Positions 54,871 to 63,916 of a DNA stretch of 64,000 nt are shown one piece after another; positions within the stretch are counted from its first letter, which is position 1, and each line of letters starts with the position of its first letter. Location of the stretch: positions 316,669 to 380,668 of the forward strand of contig NZ_LMFQ01000024.1 of the NCBI RefSeq assembly GCF_001426905.1. The letters run 5' to 3'. The translations under genes were made by a program, and so were the position numbers. The stretch is from Caulobacter sp. Root1455. GTDB taxonomy: Bacteria; Pseudomonadota; Alphaproteobacteria; Caulobacterales; Caulobacteraceae. The notes beneath the pieces are model-generated. The model was not told where the DNA came from. It searched no databases and worked only from the letters and a program-made list of their open reading frames with translations.

Positions 54871-55416
54871 ATGATCGCGCCCCGCCTGACCCTGGCCGCC
54901 CTGCTGGCCCTGACCGCCGCGCCCGCCTTTACATCCCAAGCCTTCGCCCAGGACGTCGCCCAGGACGTTGCCAAGAGGATCCCCGCCCCGCACGGCGAGG
55001 TGATCATCGCCAACGCCCGCCAGCAGCAGAGCTACGACGCCATCCACTACGCGCCGGCCCGGCGGGCCGGCGACACGCTCTACATCTCCGGCGTGATCGT
55101 CGGACGGGCCGACGACGAGGGCACGGACGCCGAGGCCTTCAAGGCCCAGGTGCGTCGGGCGTTCCAGGCGATCGAGGCCACGCTCAAGGCCTCGGGCGCC
55201 GGCTTCGAGGACGTGGTGATGATCAACAGCTTCCACGTCTGGGAAGGTCCGGACCAGCCCGCCCCGCGCCGCGAACAGCTGGCGATGTTCAACGCCGTGA
55301 AGTCGGAATTCATGAAGGCCCCGCACCCGGCGTGGACGGCGGTGGGCACGACGGGCCTGCTGAACCCGCACGGGATCGTCGAGGTGCAGATGATCGCCAA
55401 GGTTCCGGGGAAGTAG
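54871..55416 (+). CDS. exported RidA family protein
   Basis: 181 aa from the ATG at 54871 (CGGAG upstream). A signal peptide ends QAFA (about residue 26). The YjgF/RidA fold follows: YAPARRAGDTLYISGVIVG, FEDVVMINSFHVWEG, and HPAWTAVGTTGLLNPHGIVEVQMIAKV near the end (in parts). Most RidA proteins are cytoplasmic; an exported member would act on periplasmic imines or have another role. Divergent from thiC. Confidence 0.82.
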   Translation: MIAPRLTLAALLALTAAPAFTSQAFAQDVAQDVAKRIPAPHGEVIIANARQQQSYDAIHYAPARRAGDTLYISGVIVGRADDEGTDAEAFKAQVRRAFQAIEATLKASGAGFEDVVMINSFHVWEGPDQPAPRREQLAMFNAVKSEFMKAPHPAWTAVGTTGLLNPHGIVEVQMIAKVPGK

Positions 55417-55447
55417 TCTGGAACCGATCGACGGCCGGAAACGAAAA

Positions 55448-55534
55448 CCTCGTCCTTCGACAAGCTCAGGATGAGGTTTTCTACTGCCCGGGCCTATAAC
55501 TTGGTCCTCATCCTGAGCCTGTCGAAGGACGAGG
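55448..55534. repeat. intergenic palindromic repeat, family B
   Basis: Arms of 29 bp, left cctcgtccttcgacaagctc and right its complement with one mismatch, around 29 bp of centre. Same family as 27843-27924. Confidence 0.85.
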
Positions 55535-55564
55535 ACCACGCACCATGCCTGATGCCGATCAACC

Positions 55565-56413
55565 CTACAGCGTCGTCGCCGCGAAGGTGTCGCACGCGCC
55601 GGGGTCGCCGGCGTCATAGCCCTTGCCGAACCAGCGCATCCGCTGGGCCGAGGTGCCGTGGGTGAAGCTGTCGGGCATGACCCGGCCCTGGGCCTGTTCC
55701 TGGATGGCGTCGTCGCCGACCGCCGAGGCCGCGCCCAGGCCGTCCTCGATGTCGGCGCGGCTGATCTGGATGCCGCCGCCCGAGGCTTCCGGCGCGTGGC
55801 GGGCCCAGACGCCGGCGTAGCAGTCGGCCTGCAACTCCAGCCGCACCGAGCCGCTTTGCGCGCCCCGCGCGCCCAGCCGCCGGGCCTCGTCCGAAGCGCC
55901 GGTCAGGCTCTGGATGTGGTGACCGATCTCGTGGCTGATCACATAGGCCCGGGCGAACTCGCCCTTGGCCCCGAACCGGGTCTCCAGCTCGGTCCAGAAG
56001 CTGGTGTCCAGATAGACCTTGTTGTCGGCCGGGCAATAGAACGGCCCCATGGCCGACTGGCCCGTGCCGCAGCCGGTGCTGGTGGCCTGGGTGTAGAGCA
56101 CCACCGCTGCGGGCGGCCGGTAATTGACGTCGTGCTTGGCCAACAGCGGGCCCCAGACATCGGTGTTGGAGGTCTCGATCACGTCGATGAACTGGCCTTC
56201 GCGGTCGCTGACCTGGCCGCGCACGCCCTCCTGGACCGCGGGCTGCCCCGCGCCGTTGACGGCGTTCATCGTCGCCTCGGGCGGAACGCCAAACACGAAA
56301 TAGCCGATCACCGCCAGCACCACCGCGCCGATTCCGCCGCCCGCCAGGCCCACCGGCCCCATGCCGCGCCGGTCCTCGATATTGCCTTCACGGCGTCCGC
56401 CACCCCATTCCAT
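55565..56413 (-). CDS. neutral zinc metallopeptidase (YpfJ/KPN_02809 type)
   Basis: 282 aa. A cytoplasmic tail (MEWGGGRREGNIEDRRG), one transmembrane helix (about 24-44), then a periplasmic domain with the zincin motif HEIGHH (about residue 160) and the downstream ELQADCYAGVWA third-ligand Glu. Four cysteines are distributed across the domain. Substrate unknown. It follows the small secreted gene at 56459-56845 on the same strand. Confidence 0.87.
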   Translation of the reverse strand: MEWGGGRREGNIEDRRGMGPVGLAGGGIGAVVLAVIGYFVFGVPPEATMNAVNGAGQPAVQEGVRGQVSDREGQFIDVIETSNTDVWGPLLAKHDVNYRPPAAVVLYTQATSTGCGTGQSAMGPFYCPADNKVYLDTSFWTELETRFGAKGEFARAYVISHEIGHHIQSLTGASDEARRLGARGAQSGSVRLELQADCYAGVWARHAPEASGGGIQISRADIEDGLGAASAVGDDAIQEQAQGRVMPDSFTHGTSAQRMRWFGKGYDAGDPGACDTFAATTL

Positions 56414-56458
56414 GCGATCGGTCTCCTGGTGTTGCTGCCTGATAAATTCTTGGGGGCG

Positions 56459-56845
56459 TCAGGACGCCGGCTTGATGGCCCGCAGCCGGGCGTTGCCGGC
56501 GGCCAGGGCCGCATCGGTCAGCCGATCCATCCGCGCCATGTCGGCGGCCATGTCCTCGGCGCTGGCGCCGCGTGGCGGGGACGGCGGCAGCGACGGCCGA
56601 AGGGTCGGCTGGGTCGGCGGCCTCGCGGCCTCGTCCAGCGCTCGCAGGGTCAGCTGGGTGGCGTAGCGGTTCTGGGCGGCTGACAGCTCGCGCTGGGCCG
56701 CCAGGATGTTCTGGCGGTCGATGTCCTGCTGCAGGAGGATCACGTTGCGGTCGCGCACGCCCCTCAGGTCGACCTGGGCGACGGCCGACGCGCCGAGAAC
56801 CAGGGCCAACCCCGTCGCCGCGATCATCGTCCGAACCGTGCTCAT
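56459..56845 (-). CDS. small secreted hypothetical protein
   Basis: 128 aa from the ATG at 56845. Signal peptide to about residue 23 (ASAVAQ). The mature region is helical, Gln/Arg/Ala-rich, with a Pro-rich break (RPPTQPTLRPSLPPSPPRG). No family recognised. It lies 45 bp upstream of the zinc peptidase gene, so a functional pairing is possible. Confidence 0.6.
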   Translation of the reverse strand: MSTVRTMIAATGLALVLGASAVAQVDLRGVRDRNVILLQQDIDRQNILAAQRELSAAQNRYATQLTLRALDEAARPPTQPTLRPSLPPSPPRGASAEDMAADMARMDRLTDAALAAGNARLRAIKPAS

Positions 56846-56899
56846 GCCTCGAGGCTCCACATCCAGGGCCCCGGATTCAACGCCTTCACTGCGTCGGGT

Positions 56900-57457
56900 T
56901 CAGGGCCGCTTGACGGTGAAACGCGTCAGTTCGGTTTTGGGGGCATCCCAGGTCGGCGCCAATTCGGCCGCCTTGCTGAAATCCCGATAGGCCGCCGTCA
57001 CGTCGCCCAGGCCCTCATTGGCCACGGCCCGGTTGTAGTAGGCCTTCTCCGGATCCTTGACGCCCAAGGCCAGCCCCTGGTCGATCTGGCTCAGGCCCTC
57101 GCCGTAGCGGCTGGTTCCGACATAGGCCGCGCCGCGGTTGACGAAGGCCTCGCCGAGATTGGGGTCGATCCGCGAGGCGGCGTCGAAGTCGGCGACGGCG
57201 CCGTCATAGTCCTGCTGGCGCATCTGCAGGACGCCGCGGTTGACGTAGGTGCGGGCCCGGTCGCGGAAGTTCAGCGTCTCGGTCTCCAGCGCCACGGTGC
57301 AGGTGGTCACCGAAGCGCCGTCCTTGCGCCCGTTGATCGCGGCGTCGGCGCAATCCTTGGCCGCGCCGCCGCCGATCACCAGGGTCGATGCGCCCGCCGT
57401 CCCGGCGCAGCCCATGGCGGTCACCAAGGCCGCCGCCCAAAGGGTGGTTTTCAACAT
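56900..57457 (-). CDS. secreted TPR protein
   Basis: 185 aa from the ATG at 57457. A signal peptide with MGCAGTAG suggests a possible lipobox (A-M-G-C). Three TPR units follow (FRDRARTYVNRGVLQMRQQD, EAFVNRGAAYVGTSRYGEGL, KAYYNRAVANEGLGDVTAAY). Likely an envelope scaffold of unknown partner. Confidence 0.72.
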   Translation of the reverse strand: MLKTTLWAAALVTAMGCAGTAGASTLVIGGGAAKDCADAAINGRKDGASVTTCTVALETETLNFRDRARTYVNRGVLQMRQQDYDGAVADFDAASRIDPNLGEAFVNRGAAYVGTSRYGEGLSQIDQGLALGVKDPEKAYYNRAVANEGLGDVTAAYRDFSKAAELAPTWDAPKTELTRFTVKRP

Positions 57458-57625
57458 CCGTCTTCTCCCAACATCCACACGGCCTTCTGACGAGGGCGCG
57501 CGGCTGGGAGGCAGTCGCGCGGAGAACGCGCCGGGTCATGCTTTTATGGTCGCCAGCATAGCACAGCGGCGGCCGAGCCTGTAGGGAATCGACCAACGCT
57601 GGTTCCCCCGCTGCGAAAGACGTTC

Positions 57626-58630
57626 ATGCATCTGGCCCGCTTCCCCCGCGCCCGTTTCGCCCACCTGCCCACGCCCCTGGAGCCCCTGCCCCGCCTGGGC
57701 GCGGCGCTGGGCATCGACCTGTGGGTCAAGCGCGACGACTGCACCGGCCTGGCCGGCGGCGGCAACAAGACCCGCAAGCTGGAGTTCCTGCTGGGCGAGG
57801 CCCTGGCCCAGGGCGCCGACACCCTGGTCACCCAGGGCGCGGTGCAGTCCAACCACGTGCGCCAGACCATCGCGGCCGGCGCGCGCTTCGGCCTGAGAAG
57901 CGAGATCATCCTGGAGGAGCGCACGGGCTCCAAGGCCAGCGACTATGTCGGCAACGGCAACGTCCTGCTGGACCGGCTGATGGGCGCGGCGATCCGCTTC
58001 GTGCCGGGCGGGACCGACATGGTCGCCGAACTCGAAACCTCGGCCGAGGCCGTGCGCCGGCGCGGCGGCAAGCCCTATGTCATTCCCGGCGGCGGCTCGA
58101 ACACGGTCGGGGCCCTGGGCTATGTCGACTGCGCCCGCGAGCTGGTGGTGCAGGCCGACGCCATGGACCTGAAGATCGACCGCCTGGTCACCGCCACCGG
58201 CAGCGCCGGCACCCATGCCGGCCTGGTGGCCGGCTTCGCCGCGCTCAGCATCGACATCCCGATCCTCGGCTTCGGCGTCCGCGCGCCCAAGGCCAAGCAG
58301 GAGGAGAACGTGTTCAACCTGGCCGTCGCCACGGCCGAAACGATCGGCGCGTCGGGCCGGGTGACGCGCGACATAGTGGTGGCCGACTGCGACTATGTCG
58401 GCGCGGGCTACGGCCTGGTCGACCAGGGAGTGATCGACGCCCTGACCCTGGCGGCCCGCACCGAGGGCCTGCTGCTGGACCCGGTCTATTCAGGCAAGGC
58501 GATGAAGGGTCTGATCGACCAGGCCCGCAAGGGCGCGTTCAAGGCTGAGCGGGTTGTGTTCCTGCACACCGGCGGCGCCCAGGGGCTGTTCGGCTATCAG
58601 AGCGAGATCGAGGGGGCGCTGGTCGGCTGA
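57626..58630 (+). CDS. PLP-dependent D-cysteine desulfhydrase / ACC deaminase family
   Basis: 334 aa. Type II PLP fold: the Schiff-base Lys in [16 protein letters not shown] (about residue 51), [15 protein letters not shown] binding the carboxylate, and the phosphate loop [16 protein letters not shown]-cysteine desulfhydrase, ACC deaminase and L-cysteate sulfo-lyase share these. The N-terminus [16 protein letters not shown] favours the first or last. It is followed by a racemase-like gene on the same strand. Confidence 0.85.
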   Translation: MHLARFPRARFAHLPTPLEPLPRLGAALGIDLWVKRDDCTGLAGGGNKTRKLEFLLGEALAQGADTLVTQGAVQSNHVRQTIAAGARFGLRSEIILEERTGSKASDYVGNGNVLLDRLMGAAIRFVPGGTDMVAELETSAEAVRRRGGKPYVIPGGGSNTVGALGYVDCARELVVQADAMDLKIDRLVTATGSAGTHAGLVAGFAALSIDIPILGFGVRAPKAKQEENVFNLAVATAETIGASGRVTRDIVVADCDYVGAGYGLVDQGVIDALTLAARTEGLLLDPVYSGKAMKGLIDQARKGAFKAERVVFLHTGGAQGLFGYQSEIEGALVG

Positions 58631-58642
58631 CCGCCGGATGCC

Positions 58643-58731
58643 CCCTCCGTCACGCCGCCTATTGGCGCCGCGCCACCTCCCCCGCTATGCGGGTGAGGTG
58701 GCGCGATGCGGATACGCATCGTGACGGAGGG
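58643..58731. repeat. nested palindromic element, family D
   Basis: Outer arms CCCTCCGTCACG / CGTGACGGAGGG surround an inner hairpin GCGCCACCTC-cCCCGC-tat-GCGGGt-GAGGTGGCGC. It lies between the desulfhydrase stop and the racemase start, 31 bp before the ATG. No second copy in the window. Confidence 0.75.
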
Positions 58732-58762
58732 AGCGTCCCGAGTGACGGAGAAGGATCATCTG

Positions 58763-59431
58763 ATGACCAAGACCCTCGGCGTCCTCGGCGGCATGGGCCC
58801 GGCCGCCACCCTGGACTTCCTGGCCAAGCTGCAGGCCGCCACGCCCGTCAGCCGCGAGCAGGACCACCTGAGGGTGCTGGTCGACATCAATCCCAAGGTC
58901 CCCGACCGCAACAACAGCTATGACGAGGCTGGACCGGTGCTGGCGGAAATGGCCGTGGGCCTGCGCGAGGCCGGGGCTCAGGTGCTGGCCATCGCCTGCA
59001 ACACGGCCCACGCCTTTGTCGATCAAGTGAAGGCCAGCGGGCTGCCCCTGGTCGATCTGATCGAAACCGCCGGCCTGGCGGCCAAGGCTGACGGCGCCGA
59101 GCGCGTGGGCGTGCTGGGCACCGGCGGGGCGCTGGCGCTCTATCGCCGGACCTTCTCGCATCTGGGGATCGAGGCTGTGACCCTGGACGACCACGAGCAG
59201 GTCGAGTTCATGGCCCTGCTCTATCGCATCAAGCACGGCGAACTGGGCGCGGAGAGCCGCGAGACCATGGCCGCCCTCGCCCACCGCCTGGTCGGCAAGG
59301 GCGCCCAGGTCGTAGTGGCCGGCTGCACCGAGGTTCCGTTGGTGATGGGCGCGGCCGACCTGACCGTGCCGTTCGTCGACGCCACCGAGGCGCTGGCCCG
59401 GCGATGCGTCGAGGTCTGCACGGCGCCCTGA
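58763..59431 (+). CDS. aspartate/glutamate racemase family protein
   Basis: 222 aa from the ATG at 58763, with GGAG 12-15 nt upstream; a longer reading would begin within the palindromic element. Both catalytic cysteines are present: Cys in AIACNTAHAF (about 77) and in VVAGCTEVPLV (about 186), with GGMGPAATLDFL at the N-terminus. It interconverts amino acid enantiomers, most likely Asp or Glu. Proximity to a D-cysteine-type enzyme suggests D-amino acid metabolism. Confidence 0.88.
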   Translation: MTKTLGVLGGMGPAATLDFLAKLQAATPVSREQDHLRVLVDINPKVPDRNNSYDEAGPVLAEMAVGLREAGAQVLAIACNTAHAFVDQVKASGLPLVDLIETAGLAAKADGAERVGVLGTGGALALYRRTFSHLGIEAVTLDDHEQVEFMALLYRIKHGELGAESRETMAALAHRLVGKGAQVVVAGCTEVPLVMGAADLTVPFVDATEALARRCVEVCTAP

Positions 59432-59437
59432 CCGGCC

Positions 59438-60157
59438 TCAGAGACCGATGCAGTCGACCTGCTGGGGCGAACTGTCGTGTTTCGACACCCGCCAGGTCTT
59501 GTCGGGCATGGCCCTCAGCGTCACGATCTCTTCCCGGCACCTCTGATCGTTGGCGAATTTCGTCTGGTAGGTCACGACCGCGTAGCCGCCCTTCGGCCGG
59601 CCCGGCAGCTCCGTCGACCTCTGGGCCCCGGTCTGCCGTCGATCGACCACGGCGCCCAACGGAGTCCGCCCCAGCTTGTACGAGGTCTCGAACGAGCTCC
59701 ACGGCAACCCCACCCCCTTGTCGATGACCTCGTAGGCTTCCAGGAACTTTCCGTTGTCGACGAGATCGACATATTTCCGGGCCGCGAACTCGGGATCTTC
59801 GGTCGGCCAGACGAACGCGTCGGCGGACGGCGTCTCCGGCTTTGCCGGCGCGGGGTCCGGCGCGGGGTCCGGCGCGGGAAACGCGAGCAAGATCAGCACG
59901 AACACGCCGATGGCGCCGCCCGCCTGGACGAAGCCCTTGTACTTGATGTCGATAAATCCAGGAAGAATAGCGGCGACACCGGCGGCGGCCAGGGCCAGGA
60001 TTATCCGATAGGTCCAGATTTCGGTGGGACTAGGGGTCTTCACCACCGCCGTGAAGACAAGTATCGTTATGACGAATATAAATCCAAAGACGAACGCGAT
60101 AAGCGTTTTTACGTCTATTTCGCCGGTTATGAATGAACGCTTCGGCGGATCTTCCAT
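59438..60157 (-). CDS. membrane protein with C-terminal DUF4019-like domain
   Basis: 239 aa from the ATG at 60157. Three hydrophobic helices (about 17-40, 49-67, 76-92) precede a Pro/Ala-rich spacer. A soluble domain from residue ~115 resembles DUF4019: KYVDLVDNGKFLEAYEVI, RTPLGAVVDRRQTG, ELPGRPKGGYAVVTYQT, WRVSKHD. Function unknown. The 3' end is 7 bp from the racemase stop, tail to tail. A slightly AT-rich patch covers its 5' region. Confidence 0.7.
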   Translation of the reverse strand: MEDPPKRSFITGEIDVKTLIAFVFGFIFVITILVFTAVVKTPSPTEIWTYRIILALAAAGVAAILPGFIDIKYKGFVQAGGAIGVFVLILLAFPAPDPAPDPAPAKPETPSADAFVWPTEDPEFAARKYVDLVDNGKFLEAYEVIDKGVGLPWSSFETSYKLGRTPLGAVVDRRQTGAQRSTELPGRPKGGYAVVTYQTKFANDQRCREEIVTLRAMPDKTWRVSKHDSSPQQVDCIGL

Positions 60158-60307
60158 GAACCACGACCCCCGCGCTGCCTGACGCGACTCCCCCATAACG
60201 CGAGACCGTGAAATTTGCACGCTGTTATGCGGCTTTCAGGGCGGCGAACGATCTCGCCGTCGGCAGGCCGTGATCGGGCGTCATCACCCAGCCTGGTCGC
60301 CCACGCC

Positions 60308-60508
60308 CTATTCCGCCGTGACCCCGGCGAAGGTGCGCGCTTCGGGCTTGATCGTGACCTGGGTCCGGATCCCGTCCTCGAACAGCGCGCTGGCGTAGTC
60401 GAGGGCGGCCTTGTAGGCGGCCTCCTGGCTGGAATGGCGAGACAGGGTCTGCCCCTGGCGCTCAACGCACCAGTCGAAAGGTTTAGTGACCACCAGGATC
60501 AAATCCAC
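60308..60508 (-). CDS. small hypothetical protein, DUF2188-like
   Basis: 66 aa. VTKPFDWCVERQGQTLSRH and SSQEAAYKAALDYASALF give an alpha/beta pattern like the DUF2188 group of small proteins. Third-position G+C bias supports coding. Unknown role. Confidence 0.5.
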   Translation of the reverse strand: MDLILVVTKPFDWCVERQGQTLSRHSSQEAAYKAALDYASALFEDGIRTQVTIKPEARTFAGVTAE

Positions 60509-60639
60509 GGGCGACTTCCTGACCAGCGGCCCGACACCGCATGTGATCCCCGTGGAGGATTGATGCCCGATTCCGGAGCCCCGACTATGCAGAATGGTGC
60601 GATTTCGCTCCGTGGACCCTGGTTTCCGCGCGAACGCGG

Positions 60640-61608
60640 TTAACGTCCGCAGCAGCCGCCGTGGCCCCCCGTCGCGCCGCCGCCGCCATGAGGTCCCCCG
60701 CGCGAGACCGTCACGCTGGTCGAGGAACTGGCGCTGGCGCTCGCCCGAGCGCTGGAGGAGACGCTGGAGGACGCGCCGGCGCCCGACCAGCCGCGGGCAT
60801 AACCCGACCGGCCATAGGCCTGGCCGCCGATCCAGCCGCCGCCCACGCCGTAGCGGGCGGTGGAGCGGCCGTAATAGCCGCCGCCCGCCGCGCCTTCCAG
60901 CGACTGGGCGTAGCCGTCGCCGGCCTGGTAGCTGCCCTGATAGCTCCAGCCCGACGCTTCCTCGCTGTAGCGGGAGGACTCGGACTCGTAGGTCTCTTCC
61001 GAGCGTTCGACGCTGTTTTCGGCCTGGCCGTAGACCCGCCCCTGCTCGCGATAGCCGCGATCTTCAACGACGCGGCGGTCTTCCTCGCAGCCGCAGTCGC
61101 GGCGCTCGAGTCGGCGATCCTCGTGTTCGACATAGACCGGCACGCGGACGATCTTCTCGACCGGAACCTCGACCCGCTTTTCGACGATGCGATCGACGGG
61201 CACTTCCACCCGCTTCTCGACGATCCGGTCCACGGGGCGATCGATATAGACGGGGCGGTCGACCAGCTTCTCGACGATTTTGACCACCGGCACCTCGACC
61301 CGCTTCTCGACGACGCGGTCCACCGGATGGTCGACATAGACGACGCGGTCGACGGGCACCTCGGTCCGCTTCTCGATATAGACTGGCTGCTTGACGATCT
61401 TTTCGACATAGACGGGGCGTTCGACGACCTTGATCCGCGTCTTGACCACGGGCTTCGACGCGGGCCTGGGCGCGACCGGCTTGGGCGTCGCCTTGGCGAT
61501 CGGCGTGACGCGGGTTGGATAGCCGTCCGCCAAAGCGGTCGTCACCGGTCCCAGCGCGGCGAGCGTCATCGTCGCCGCTCCGATCAGCAGCACTGTCTTC
61601 GGGTTCAT
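60640..61608 (-). CDS. secreted protein with alveolin-like VEKxVxxPV repeats and a Gly/Ser/Tyr-rich tail
   Basis: 322 aa from the ATG at 61608. Signal peptide (1-28). Residues ~58-160 are about 9-10 tandem repeats of 9-12 aa of the form EK-V-PVY/RI-V (for example RVEVPVDRIVEKRVEVPV). A Cys-Gly-Cys-containing charged region (RRDCGCEEDRR) follows. Then come a Gly/Ser/Tyr-rich stretch and a Ser/Ala-rich end with HGGGGATGGHGGCCGR. The repeat pattern matches alveolin repeats of eukaryotic inner-membrane-complex proteins. Function unknown. Confidence 0.72.
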   Translation of the reverse strand: MNPKTVLLIGAATMTLAALGPVTTALADGYPTRVTPIAKATPKPVAPRPASKPVVKTRIKVVERPVYVEKIVKQPVYIEKRTEVPVDRVVYVDHPVDRVVEKRVEVPVVKIVEKLVDRPVYIDRPVDRIVEKRVEVPVDRIVEKRVEVPVEKIVRVPVYVEHEDRRLERRDCGCEEDRRVVEDRGYREQGRVYGQAENSVERSEETYESESSRYSEEASGWSYQGSYQAGDGYAQSLEGAAGGGYYGRSTARYGVGGGWIGGQAYGRSGYARGWSGAGASSSVSSSARASASASSSTSVTVSRGGPHGGGGATGGHGGCCGR

Positions 61609-61756
61609 CTTCAAACGCCTTTCCGACTTAGCCGCCCAGCACCTCTCGACCGCTCCCCCGACGGGCGATCGCGAGGCGTCCCATTCTGGGTCGCGGCGTT
61701 GGGTTGGCAGCAAGGCTTGGACCAATTTCGCCCGCTCATTCCGGGATGAGCGGGGG

Positions 61757-63655
61757 TCAGAGCCCGAAGATCCGCCGCAGCCATTTCGGCACATGGCGCG
61801 GACGCTCGATCTCGCGCTCGGCCTCCGGCTCGACCCGCTCGTAGCGCGGCTCCGGCGGACCGTCGCGCGCCACCAGCCTCGCCTTCAGCCCGGCGGTCAT
61901 CACGTCGCGCCAGATGCGGGCCGGGAGGTCGCCGCCGACCATCCGGTTCATCGGCGAGTGGTCGTCGTTGCCGACCCAGACCCCGACCACCAGGTCGCCG
62001 GTGAAGCCGATGAACAGGGCGTCGCGATAGTCCTGGGTGGTGCCGGTCTTGCCGTAGGCCTTCTGCCCCAGGCGCGCCGCCCGGCCGGTGCCCTCCTCGA
62101 CCACCGCGCCCAGCAGGTCGTAGAGCGCCGCCCGCTCGGCGGCGTTCATGTCGGTCGTGGCGATCGGGGCGGCGCCCAAGGAAGCGGAACGGGGCCGGCC
62201 GTAGGGCTGGACCGGCATCTTGCCCGAGGCGACGGCGGCATAGGCCCCGGTCAGCTCCAGCAGGCTGGTCTCGGCCGTGCCCAGGGCCAGGGTGGCGTCG
62301 TCCTCGCGCAGCGGCGAGACGATCCCCAGGTCGCGCGCCGCCCGGACCACCGCCGGACCGCCCGCCTGCTGGTAGACCCGCGCGGCGATGACGTTGTTGG
62401 ACTGGGCGAAGGCGTCGCGGATCGTCAGGTCGCGTCCGCCCCCGCCCTCGTAGTTGGCGGGCGTCCAGCCGCCGATCGTGACCGGATCGCCGATCACCAG
62501 ATTGTCGGGCGTGGCCCCGTCGCGCAAGGCGGCCAGATAGACGAACAGCTTGAACGCGCTGCCGGGCTGGCGCTTGGCCTGGACGGCGCGGTTGAACGGG
62601 GTCTGGCGATAGTTCGTGCCGCCCAGCATGGCCACCACCCGGCCGTCCGGACGCAGGGCGACCACGGCCACCTGCCCGACCCTGGCCTTGGCCGCGCCCT
62701 TCATGTCTTTGGCCACGGCTCGTTCGACGATTCGCTGCAGGCGGCTGTCCAGGGTGGTGGGCACGCGCACCTCGCCGTAGCCCGGCCCGTCGAAGGCCGA
62801 CTTGACCTGCGGCGAGATCCAGTCGGCGAAATAGCCGCCCACCGGCAGGTCGGCCCGGGTGGTGCGGACCACGACGTGCCCGGCCGCGTCGGCCTGCTGA
62901 CGGGTGATCGCCTTGGTCTGCACCATGGCGTCCAGCACCAGCCGGGCCCGCGCGCCGGCCGCCTGGGGATGGTCGACCGGGTCCAGATCGACCGGCGCCT
63001 TGACCGTGCCGGCCAGCATCGCCGCCTCGCCGACCGACAGCTGCTCGGGCGGCTTGCCGAAATAGTGCCTCGCCGCCGCGCCCAGGCCGTAGACGCCGTC
63101 GCCGAAATAGATGCTGGAGAGATAGCGCGACAGGATCTCGTCCTTGGACAGCCGCAGCTCCAGCCACAGGGCGATCATCGCCTCCTGGCCCTTGCGGCGC
63201 AGGCTGCGCTCAGGCTTGAGGAAGGCGTTCTTGGCCAGTTGCTGGGTGATCGTGCTGCCGCCCTGCACGGTGCGATGGGCCTTGGCGTTGACCACCAGGG
63301 CCCGCGCCACGCCCCCGAAGTCGACGCCGATGTGATGGTAGAAACGGCGATCCTCGATCGCGATAAAGGCGGCCGGCACATGCTTGGGCAGCGCCTTGAT
63401 GACGACCGGCGCCTCCTTGTAGGCCCCGCGCCGGGCGAAGGGGCGGCCCTCGGCGTCCAGCAGGATCAGCGCCCGGTTGGGCAAGGGCTCCAGGGCCCGC
63501 GAGATCGGCAGGCTGGCGCCCAGCCAGACCAGCAGGACGGCCAGCGGCAGCAGCGCCCCGATCCCCGCCCCGAACCACAGCCGATGACGCACGACGAAGG
63601 CGCGCGCGGCGGTCCAGGCGGACGCCAGCCTTGCCTTCACATCCTGCGGAATCAT
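61757..63655 (-). CDS. bifunctional class A penicillin-binding protein
   Basis: 632 aa. A short cytoplasmic tail and one transmembrane helix (about 28-48), then the GT51 glycosyltransferase: AIEDRRFYHHIGVDF, GGSTITQQLAKNAF, and ELRLSKDEILSRYL. The transpeptidase has SAFK (about 364), SNN (about 418) and KTGTTQ (about 538), complete. It polymerises and cross-links peptidoglycan. The protein is shorter than PBP1A; Caulobacter has several such paralogues and I cannot say which. Confidence 0.92.
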   Translation of the reverse strand: MIPQDVKARLASAWTAARAFVVRHRLWFGAGIGALLPLAVLLVWLGASLPISRALEPLPNRALILLDAEGRPFARRGAYKEAPVVIKALPKHVPAAFIAIEDRRFYHHIGVDFGGVARALVVNAKAHRTVQGGSTITQQLAKNAFLKPERSLRRKGQEAMIALWLELRLSKDEILSRYLSSIYFGDGVYGLGAAARHYFGKPPEQLSVGEAAMLAGTVKAPVDLDPVDHPQAAGARARLVLDAMVQTKAITRQQADAAGHVVVRTTRADLPVGGYFADWISPQVKSAFDGPGYGEVRVPTTLDSRLQRIVERAVAKDMKGAAKARVGQVAVVALRPDGRVVAMLGGTNYRQTPFNRAVQAKRQPGSAFKLFVYLAALRDGATPDNLVIGDPVTIGGWTPANYEGGGGRDLTIRDAFAQSNNVIAARVYQQAGGPAVVRAARDLGIVSPLREDDATLALGTAETSLLELTGAYAAVASGKMPVQPYGRPRSASLGAAPIATTDMNAAERAALYDLLGAVVEEGTGRAARLGQKAYGKTGTTQDYRDALFIGFTGDLVVGVWVGNDDHSPMNRMVGGDLPARIWRDVMTAGLKARLVARDGPPEPRYERVEPEAEREIERPRHVPKWLRRIFGL

Positions 63656-63777
63656 CAGCGACGCGCCTCCGCGACCTCAACGCCGCTCAAGCTTGCATAA
63701 CGGCCCAGGAGGATCGGGGTTCACCGTGTCAGGACATTGACCGCGAGAACGACCCCCAACCTACGCACCCCTCCCGT

Positions 63778-63885
63778 TGTCATCCCGGCCGTAGCGAAGC
63801 GAAGAGCCGCGACCCAGGGGAACCGCACCGCATTCGCCCAGTCCCCTGGGTCCCGGACAGCCTCTGCGAGGCTTCCGGGATGACA
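63778..63885. repeat. intergenic palindromic repeat, family C variant
   Basis: Ends tgtcatcccgg / ccgggatgaca with inner arms cgacccaggggaa / cccctgggtccc. Related to 7064-7162. It lies in the 261-bp space between the penicillin-binding protein and the last gene. Confidence 0.75.
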
Positions 63886-63916
63886 CCGAAATTGGGCTTA
63901 AGGTCTGGAGCGCCGG

